A DNA stretch of 21,263 nt from a bacterium. Its GTDB lineage: Bacteria; ARS69. Below the pieces are notes generated by a model, which did no database searches, was not told the origin of the DNA, and saw nothing but the letters and a program-made list of their open reading frames with translations. Below, piece by piece: positions 16,210-21,263 of this stretch (position 1 is the first letter of the stretch; each line of letters opens with the position of its first letter). The translations under genes and the position numbers were made by a program. The stretch lies in assembly GCA_025774805.1 (NCBI GenBank), contig JALGZR010000081.1:1-21263 (forward strand), read 5' to 3'.

Positions 16210-17141
16210 GGCCCGGCTCCCCGCGTCCGCGCGATCGACTCGACCAACGGGGCCGGGTCGTTCCACCCCTCGCCCTCGGGGTTGGGCAAGCTCAGGCCCC
16301 GCGCGCCCGCCTCCCGGCGGAACCGGTGCAGGCCCGACCAGAGGATTCCGAGTCGATCCGTCTCCGGCGATCGGAGCAGCTCTCCGGGGGACCCGACGAA
16401 GACGACCCGGCCCCCGCGGAGGCCCACGACACGGTCCGCGGTCATCACCTGCTCGGACCGGTGGGTCACGTGCACGACCGTCGCCCCGGTCCGTTCCCGC
16501 TCCCGGCGGACCTCCTCGAGGAACCGACGCCTCCCCTCCGGGTCGAGTCGGGCGGTCGGCTCGTCCAGCAGGAGGAGTGAGGGCTCGAGAATCATGGCCG
16601 AGGCCAGGGCGAGCCGCTGCTTCTCGCCGTCGCTCAGAAGGTGGGGCGGTCGCTGGGCGACGGGGACGAGACCGCTCCACTCGAGGGCCTGGTCGACCCG
16701 GCGCCGGATCTCGAGGGAGGGCAAAGCCCGGTTCTCCAACCCGAACGCCAGGTCCCGCTCGACGGTGCTCCCGACGATCTGATCGTCCGGGCTCTGGAAA
16801 ACGAGCCCGAGGGCGGGGGGGCCCTCAGATTTATCTGGATTCTCGAATGTGATCTTCCCCGCCGTAGGGGCCCGTAAACCGGCCAGAAGGTGGAGAAGGA
16901 CGGTCTTTCCGGCTCCATTGGGTCCGACGATACATGTATATTCGGTTTTGCGAATATATAAATGCCGGATCTGGATCAGGGGCGACCCGGGATGCGACCC
17001 GGTCCGCGACTCGGTCCGCGGCTCGGCGGCCGACCGGGGCGGGGACGCCGGCTCGGCCGGGGCCCGACGACGATCGCGAGCGGTGGATTGGGCGCGGACC
17101 GCCGCCGGCGGATCCCACTCGACCTCCTCGAGGGTGATCAC
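16206..17141 (-). CDS. ECF-type ABC transporter ATP-binding protein (first ATPase)
   Basis: This ATPase partners the next gene as a probable EcfA1/EcfA2 heterodimer; it has 311 residues. The GTG start at 17141 overlaps the TGA of the lipoprotein gene by four bases, with AAGGA eight bases upstream. Residues 1-8 (MITLEEVE) are the usual first strand. About 45 residues rich in Arg, Pro, Ala and Ser (10-53) then interrupt the fold where a short A-loop is normal. The core resumes with PLIQIRHLYIRKTEYTC, Walker A GPNGAGKT (73-80), Q116 in VFQSPDDQIVGSTVERD, signature LSDGE (169-173, D instead of the second G), Walker B LLLLDEP (189-195) and H227. PDDQI is characteristic of ECF ATPases. Codons 61-70 are unusually AT-rich and contain a palindrome. 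Confidence 0.9.
   Translation of the reverse strand: MITLEEVEWDPPAAVRAQSTARDRRRAPAEPASPPRSAAEPRTESRTGSHPGSPLIQIRHLYIRKTEYTCIVGPNGAGKTVLLHLLAGLRAPTAGKITFENPDKSEGPPALGLVFQSPDDQIVGSTVERDLAFGLENRALPSLEIRRRVDQALEWSGLVPVAQRPPHLLSDGEKQRLALASAMILEPSLLLLDEPTARLDPEGRRRFLEEVRRERERTGATVVHVTHRSEQVMTADRVVGLRGGRVVFVGSPGELLRSPETDRLGILWSGLHRFRREAGARGLSLPNPEGEGWNDPAPLVESIARTRGAGP
16938..16957. promoter_or_regulatory. Candidate operator palindrome, site 1 (ATATTC-N8-GAATAT)
   Basis: ATATTC (16938-16943) and GAATAT (16952-16957) are separated by eight bases; the arms extend to TATATTCG/CGAATATA, a perfect 8-bp inverted repeat around GTTTTG. It lies within codons of the first ATPase gene, in an AT-rich patch that contrasts with the GC-rich surroundings. 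The same geometry recurs at 17969 and 18031. Confidence 0.45.
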
Positions 17142-17995
17142 CCTCCCGTTCCTTCGCGGATCCGCTCTTCGACCCGGTCGAGGTGGCGCTGGGCGGAGGG
17201 GACGAGGGGATCGTCGGGGTACCGCCGCAGAAAGCGTTTCCACTGCCGGCGGGCTTCCCGGTCGCGACCGAGATCTTGCACCGTCCGGGCCAGAGCGAAC
17301 TGCGCCGCCGGATGCCGGGGCTCCAGGTCGAGGACCGCCTGGAACTCCGCCAGCGCCCGTTCGTAGGCCCGCCGTTTCCGGAGCAGGGAGCCGAGGGCGT
17401 ACCGGGACTCCGCGTCCATCGGACGTGCGGCGGCGACCGCTTCCAGATGCGGCGTGGCCTCCGGGAGATCCCCGGCCCGCATCAGCGCGAGCCCCAGGTT
17501 GTAGCGGACGTCGAGTCGATGGGGCGCCGAGTCGAGGGCCCTCCGAAAGAGGTCCGCCGCCTCCCGGAATCGACCCTCGTCGGCGGCGGCCAGGCCCCGC
17601 TCGAAGTGCTCCTCCGTCGCCCTCTCGACCCGGAGCCGCCCCTCGAGCTCCTCCCGGGGTGGAAGGACGAGCACCGTCCCCGGGGGGATCGACGCGTCCG
17701 GGGCCACGCGCGCGAGCGTCGCGAGGGCCGGGCCGAGCTCCGGATCCCCGTACACCCGGTCCGCCAGGTCCGCCGGAGAGATCGACCGAACGACCCGGAC
17801 CACCGTCTCGCCCGTCTGGGCGGTCTGCACGCTCAAGGGGCGCAGGGCGGCACACCCGCCGATCAGGGTGGCGACGATCAGCAGGGCGGCCAGGGGCCGG
17901 GCCGACCCGCGATCGGACGCCCGTGGTGCCGGTGTGGCCCATCGGAAAGGTTGGCGGAATCGAGATATATATTCGATCGTATGAATATGACTCAA
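17138..17995 (-). CDS. LysM/TPR-repeat lipoprotein
   Basis: The protein has 285 residues. It has a long N-region (1-33), a hydrophobic stretch RPLAALLIVATLIGG and a lipobox cysteine at C48, so it is probably an envelope lipoprotein. Residues about 67-113 resemble a LysM domain (ADLADRVYGDPELGPALATL, then IPPGTVLVLPP), which binds peptidoglycan-type glycans. Residues about 127-260 hold three to four TPR repeats (for example AADLFRRALDSAPHRLDVRYNLGLAL), suited to protein-protein contact. The only in-frame start is TTG at 17995, overlapping the larC TGA (TTGA), with no strong ribosome site. The first 12 codons are AT-rich and contain palindrome site 2. Its place between larC and the ATPases suggests co-expression; a role in metal uptake is speculative. 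Confidence 0.82.
   Translation of the reverse strand: MSHIHTIEYISRFRQPFRWATPAPRASDRGSARPLAALLIVATLIGGCAALRPLSVQTAQTGETVVRVVRSISPADLADRVYGDPELGPALATLARVAPDASIPPGTVLVLPPREELEGRLRVERATEEHFERGLAAADEGRFREAADLFRRALDSAPHRLDVRYNLGLALMRAGDLPEATPHLEAVAAARPMDAESRYALGSLLRKRRAYERALAEFQAVLDLEPRHPAAQFALARTVQDLGRDREARRQWKRFLRRYPDDPLVPSAQRHLDRVEERIREGTGG
17969..17988. promoter_or_regulatory. Candidate operator palindrome, site 2 (ATATTC-N8-GAATAT)
   Basis: ATATTC (17969-17974) and GAATAT (17983-17988) are separated by eight bases. It sits at the very 5' end of the lipoprotein gene, next to the larC stop codon, in an AT-rich island. A short CCCC-TTTCA-GGGG hairpin (18008-18020) lies between it and site 3. Confidence 0.45.
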
Positions 17996-19215
17996 CTGTC
18001 CCGGCTGCCCCTTTCAGGGGAGATGTCTTTCCATTCAATTGTTCGAATATGATTGCTCACGTGGTCGTAGAGCTCCATGAGCGGGACTCCACGGGTGCGG
18101 GCGAGCTCCCTCAGGGAGTCGTGCTCGGGCGTGACGCGGCGATCGCCTCCTCCGAGATGCCCGATCTTGACCCGGACCGGGCCCCACGGGGTCTCCAGCT
18201 CTCGACTCTCCCGGACCAGGATCCAGCGCGTTTGGGTCCGGCGGCGGACCCCGAAGGTCGAGGTCTCCCGGAAGAGGACGGCGGCGAGCTCGGCCGCGCG
18301 GGCCGGCTCGGCCAGGACGGTGAGGAGGTGGCCGGGTCGGCCCTTCTTCATCACGATCGGGGTCAGGAACGCGTCGAGCGCCCCCGCCTCGAGCGCCCTC
18401 TCCAGCACCGTCGGGAGGATCTCGGGGTTCATGTCGTCGAGGTTCGTCTCGAGAACCTCGACCACGTCGCTCTGCCACGCGTCCGTCGGGGTGCCCTCCG
18501 GTCCGACCGCCTTCCCGATGGAGACCCGCAGCAGGCTGGGTCCCCCCTCGAACTCCCGGTGACCGGCGGCGATCCCGACCGACTCGGCTACGAAGGGAGC
18601 CGAAGCGATCGGACGGCCGAGGGTCGTCAGCAGCGCCGCCCCCGTCGGCGTGAGGATCTCCGTCGGGATGTCCGTACGAACGATCGGAACGCCCTTCGTC
18701 AGCTCCACGACGGCGGGAACCGGCACGGGCAGCGGGCCGTGGGCCGTGTCGATTCGCCCGGTACCGACGTGCAGTGGGGAGTAAGTGATCTCGTCGACGC
18801 CCAGATGCTCGAGGGCGAGAACGGTCCCCGCGATATCCACGATCGAGTCGAGCGCTCCCACCTCGTGGAAGTGGATCTCTTCGACCGCGACGCCGTGGCA
18901 GCGAGCCTCGGCTTCCGCCAGCCGGCGGAAGACCCGTTCGGCCCGCTCGAGCGCCCGGGGAGGCAGCTCGCCCGCGGCGAGGATGCCAAGCACGTCGTCG
19001 AGCCGCCGGTGACGATGCTCGTCGGGGAGGGTCACCTCGAGTCGGCGCACGCGAAGGGCGCGCACCCGAACCTCGGGAGCCTCGAGATGCAGCGAGGGAA
19101 GGGGAAGGGTGGCGAGGTCGGTGCGGATCGAATCGAGGGAGGCACCCGCGTCGATCAGTGCCGCGAGAACGAGATCGCCCGACGCCCCTTCGACCGGATC
19201 GAAGTGGGCGATCAT
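17992..19215 (-). CDS. larC: Nickel insertion protein LarC (nickel-pincer cofactor biosynthesis)
   Basis: LarC is the CTP-dependent cyclometallase that inserts nickel into the pyridinium-3,5-bisthiocarboxylate mononucleotide to give the NPN cofactor used by lactate racemase and related racemases/epimerases. It has 407 residues as one uninterrupted frame, unlike the lactobacillal larC1/larC2 pair joined by programmed frameshifting. Visible motifs: [12 protein letters not shown] (4-15), [16 protein letters not shown] (113-128), TPTGAALL (189-196), [10 protein letters not shown] (256-265) and MKKGRPGH (289-296). The ATG at 19215 overlaps the larB TGA by four bases. The C-terminal ~20 residues after MELYDHV do not resemble the usual family end; they are encoded by AT-rich DNA containing palindrome site 3. 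Confidence 0.95.
   Translation of the reverse strand: MIAHFDPVEGASGDLVLAALIDAGASLDSIRTDLATLPLPSLHLEAPEVRVRALRVRRLEVTLPDEHRHRRLDDVLGILAAGELPPRALERAERVFRRLAEAEARCHGVAVEEIHFHEVGALDSIVDIAGTVLALEHLGVDEITYSPLHVGTGRIDTAHGPLPVPVPAVVELTKGVPIVRTDIPTEILTPTGAALLTTLGRPIASAPFVAESVGIAAGHREFEGGPSLLRVSIGKAVGPEGTPTDAWQSDVVEVLETNLDDMNPEILPTVLERALEAGALDAFLTPIVMKKGRPGHLLTVLAEPARAAELAAVLFRETSTFGVRRRTQTRWILVRESRELETPWGPVRVKIGHLGGGDRRVTPEHDSLRELARTRGVPLMELYDHVSNHIRTIEWKDISPERGSRDS
18031..18050. promoter_or_regulatory. Candidate operator palindrome, site 3 (CCATTC-N8-GAATAT)
   Basis: The right arm GAATAT (18045-18050) is perfect and the left arm CCATTC (18031-18036) matches ATATTC at four of six positions, with the same eight-base spacer as sites 1 and 2. 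It lies in the 3' end of larC. It is the weakest of the three sites. Confidence 0.35.
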
Positions 19216-19985
19216 CCGCTCTCTCCCTCGCCCTCGGAGTCGACGAGCCGGTTGATGAGAGAGGCGGCGACACCCGCCCCGAACCCGTTGTCAATGTTGA
19301 CGACGGTCACGCCCGAGGCGCAGCTGTTCAGCATCGCGAGGAGCGCGGCGAGGCCGCCGAAGCTCGCGCCGTAGCCGGTGGAGGTCGGCACGGCGATCAC
19401 CGGCCGGCTCGTGAGGCCGCCCACGACACTCGGAAGCGCCCCCTCCATTCCCGCGACGACGACCAGCACGCGCGCGCCCTGGATGGCCTCCTTCTGACCG
19501 AGCAGCCGGTGGATTCCCGCCACGCCGACGTCGTAGAGCGTCACGACCTCGTTCCCGAAGGCCTCGGCGGTCACGACCGCCTCCTCCGCCACGGGAAGAT
19601 CGGACGTTCCCGCCGAGATGACGAGAATGCCGGGACGTCCGGGTCCCGCCCTCTCCGCCCGCCAGCGGACGGTGCGGGCCAGGGCGTTGTGCTCCGCCTT
19701 CGGGTGGGCGGCGAGCAGCGCGGTCGCGGTCGCCTCGTCGGCGCGGGTGACGAGCAGGTCCTCCCCGTGGGCGAGGAGCCGCCCCGCGATCTCGACCGTC
19801 TGCGAGACCGTCTTGCCCTCGGCGAAGACGACCTCGGGGAACCCGCGGCGCAGCCGGCGATGGTGGTCCACGCGGGCGAAGCCGATGTCCTCGAAGGTGA
19901 GATCACGAAGGCGAACGACCCCCTCGTCCAGGGAGATCGCTCCGGCCTTCACCTGCTCGAGAAGACGGCGAAGGGTCTCTTCCAT
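19212..19985 (-). CDS. larB: NaAD carboxylase/hydrolase LarB (nickel-pincer cofactor biosynthesis)
   Basis: LarB carboxylates nicotinic acid adenine dinucleotide and releases AMP, giving pyridinium-3,5-biscarboxylic acid mononucleotide, the first step of NPN cofactor synthesis. It has 257 residues. The C-terminal half is a PurE-like domain: [13 protein letters not shown] (124-136), [12 protein letters not shown] (151-162), [13 protein letters not shown] (179-191), [20 protein letters not shown] (200-219) and the conserved cysteine C222 just before [13 protein letters not shown]. The N-terminal helical region includes AEGKT (55-59), typical of the family. The ATG at 19985 lacks a Shine-Dalgarno and has a -10-like element six bases upstream, so the operon may start with a leaderless message. 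The four-base overlap with larC implies coupling. Confidence 0.95.
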   Translation of the reverse strand: MEETLRRLLEQVKAGAISLDEGVVRLRDLTFEDIGFARVDHHRRLRRGFPEVVFAEGKTVSQTVEIAGRLLAHGEDLLVTRADEATATALLAAHPKAEHNALARTVRWRAERAGPGRPGILVISAGTSDLPVAEEAVVTAEAFGNEVVTLYDVGVAGIHRLLGQKEAIQGARVLVVVAGMEGALPSVVGGLTSRPVIAVPTSTGYGASFGGLAALLAMLNSCASGVTVVNIDNGFGAGVAASLINRLVDSEGEGESG

Positions 19986-19991
19986 GGGAGG

Positions 19992-19997
19992 AATCTA
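19992..19997 (-). promoter_or_regulatory. Candidate extended -10 element for leaderless larB transcription
   Basis: On the minus strand TGGTAGATT (extended -10; core TAGATT) ends six bases before the larB ATG, and the intervening CCTCCC cannot act as a ribosome site. A poor -35 (CTGCGA) is 17 bases further upstream. The arrangement matches the TATCCT-6-ATG spacing of the DUF72 gene. Confidence 0.4.
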
Positions 19998-20060
19998 CCA
20001 CGGGAGAGGGGAAGTCGCAGGGCCGGACCGGGCCGACGGAGGAGGCGACGGGCGTCGGTC

Positions 20061-21105
20061 TCAGTGGGCCCCGACCGTGGCGGGGTCCTCCCGGAGCACC
20101 CGAACGGTCTGCCCCACGATCTCCAGGACCTGAGGCTCCCCGCCGTAGTGCGCGGACATTCCGACGTCGACACACCACACGCGGTCGTCGCAGTAGGAGG
20201 TGATGCCCTCCTCGTGTACGGTGTGCCCCACGATCATTCGAACGGCCTCGAGCCGCTCGAGAACGGCGGCGAGTTCTTCGCAGCTCTCCGGGTCCGGTTC
20301 GTCCGAGTAGCGGCGCGTCCAGACGAGGCTGTCCCTCCCGTGGATCCACTCCGGCTCCGGCCCCTCACCCGCGAGCCATGTCCGGATCTCGGCGTTCATC
20401 CGTTCCAGACCGTAATCCAGGTGCTCGAGAAGCACGCCGCCGTGCACGAACACGTTGTCACCGATCAGGATCACGGTGTTCCGTTCGGACAGAATCCGAC
20501 CGTAGCGCCCGCCCGGGCGAAACGCCGCGACACGGGACCGCCGCTCCGGCGGATGCCGCGCGATCGTCGAGTCGGTCGAGTCGACACCGACCGCGTCCTC
20601 GAAGTCCGCAAAGCCGCCCTCCGTCACGTAGCGCAGATCGAGCGCGCCGTTCATGACCTCGTGGTTTCCGTTCAGGGCGTGAACCGCGCCGCCGGCCGCA
20701 CTCGCCTCCCGCGCCAGGCGCTCGAAGAGATCGAGCACTTCCTGTTCGTCGTCCCCCCGGTCGAGCTGGTCCCCGATCGAGCACTTCCTGTTCGTCGTCC
20801 CCCCGGTCGAGCTGGTCCCCGAGCTGCACGAGGACGAGACTCCCGCCGACCCAGCCGTCCCCCTCGTCGATCGCTCCGGCCAGCCGCAACGCCCGGCGCG
20901 TCGCATCGAGATCTCCGTGCAGATCGCCGATGGCGACGACGCGCGGGGCCGCGGCGAATCGCATCGGAGGATCCGCCGACCGGGCCGCGTCGCCGCCCGT
21001 GAGAACCGGCCCGAGAGCCAGAGCCACGAGGGCGGACCACGACGGTCGCGTTCTCCCCCGAGCGCCCGCACCGGGACGCCTTCGCGTCCGCAATCGCGAT
21101 CTCAT
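20061..21105 (-). pseudogene. Shewanella-like metallophosphatase, frameshifted by a 46-bp tandem duplication
   Basis: This is a PPP-type metallophosphoesterase split across two frames. The start ATG at 21105 has GGAGG about eight bases upstream and a basic, hydrophobic signal-like N-terminus (about 1-45). The first frame carries GDLHGD (60-65) and GDQLDRGDD (96-104). The second frame carries the rest: LNGNHEVMN, a VHGG histidine motif, GHTVHEEG and the C-terminus ending at TGA 20061. The two frames meet in a perfect 46-bp tandem repeat (20729-20820). As 46 is not a multiple of three, the second copy shifts the frame; with one copy the gene would encode about 332 continuous residues. As it stands the product would stop near 20458 without GNHE. 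It could be a real mutation or an assembly error. Confidence 0.85.
20729..20820. repeat. Perfect 46-bp tandem duplication
   Basis: Bases 20729-20774 and 20775-20820 are identical, each beginning GATCGAGCACTTCC and ending GAGCTGGTCCCC. The unit encodes the GDQLDRGDDEQEVLD active-site segment of the phosphatase on the minus strand, and both copies translate to it in different frames. There is no sequence divergence between copies, so the event is very recent or artefactual. Confidence 0.97.
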
Positions 21106-21147
21106 CGGAAGCCCTCCATCGATCGTCGGGATCCCGGGAGGAAGGAG

Positions 21148-21263
21148 TCAGTCCTCCCCCGAGAGGCGGGTGGGCTCGCACAGGTACTTCCGGTCGGACG
21201 CCACCCGACCACATTCCTGGCACATGAACCGGGGCTCGAGGACGATTCTCCGGTAGCTGCGCA
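21148..21263 (-). CDS. C-terminal end of a small cysteine-motif (zinc-ribbon-like) protein, 5' truncated
   Basis: On the minus strand an open frame enters from the right edge (first full codon at 21261) and runs 37 residues to TGA at 21148-21150. It contains FMCQECGRVASDR and YLCEPTRL, a CxxC pair followed 11 residues later by a third cysteine, suggesting half of a metal-binding knuckle or a redox motif. Low-bias codon use and the motif support real coding, although only the end is visible. It lies 42 bases upstream of the phosphatase gene on the same strand. The function is unknown. Confidence 0.6.
   Translation of the reverse strand, partial: RSYRRIVLEPRFMCQECGRVASDRKYLCEPTRLSGED

Noticed and set aside
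16206-18038. A 610-residue fusion of a long N-terminal domain to the first ATPase
   Set aside because: The first 299 residues are an Arg/Gly/Pro-rich shadow of the lipoprotein gene; GTG 17141 with an overlapping stop and a ribosome site gives a normal ATPase start.
17992-19215. Programmed frameshift in larC as in lactobacilli
   Set aside because: The N- and C-terminal LarC parts are in a single uninterrupted frame, so no frameshift is needed.

Overview
The window is a GC-rich, gene-dense stretch of bacterial chromosome (clearly above 60% G+C by eye; third codon positions are almost always G or C). Most genes are housekeeping and recognisable. A secreted parallel beta-helix protein, a lipobox lipoprotein, adjacent gyrB-gyrA, a Rex repressor without a Firmicute context, lar genes and an archaeal-type ornithine cyclodeaminase together suggest an uncultured didermic lineage of the Eisenbacteria/Acidobacteria/Gemmatimonadota kind. 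That placement is inference; no rRNA or lineage-defining marker is present.

Layout. 1-4151 (+): 3' end of gyrB, complete gyrA, and a winged-helix regulator. 4149-4328: a 180-bp structured inverted-repeat element whose two ends form the stop codons of the two convergent flanking genes. 4326-5759 (-): secreted beta-helix protein. 5894-7950 (+): rex and hflX. 7948-8008: a second, 61-bp copy of the repeat, again supplying both convergent stop codons. 8006-9253 (-): class I/II aminotransferase. 9366-14036 (+): DUF72 protein, DUF2203 protein, family I pyrophosphatase, an SDR oxidoreductase and NADP-type isocitrate dehydrogenase carrying an unusual cysteine-rich insertion. 14056-15264 (+): TIGR00300-type ornithine cyclodeaminase, probably co-transcribed with icd. 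15325-19985 (-): five genes with 4-bp overlaps, larB-larC-LysM/TPR lipoprotein-two ECF-type ATPases, read from right to left. 20061-21105 (-): a Shewanella-like metallophosphatase broken by a perfect 46-bp tandem duplication. 21148-21263 (-): 3' end of a small cysteine-motif protein.

How the genes work together. The larB/larC operon points to synthesis of the nickel-pincer nucleotide cofactor, and the two ATPases look like the energising half of an ECF (energy-coupling factor) importer, possibly for nickel/cobalt; no EcfT, S component, LarE or LarA is in the window. Three AT-rich palindromes with the same ATATTC-N8-GAATAT geometry lie inside this operon and are the best candidates for a dedicated regulatory site. 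The icd/ornithine cyclodeaminase pair connects 2-oxoglutarate and proline/ornithine metabolism.

The most unusual observations are the stop-codon-embracing repeat family, the Cys-rich insertion next to the isocitrate-binding serine of Icd, the palindrome set in the lar/ecf operon, and the frameshifting duplication in the phosphatase.
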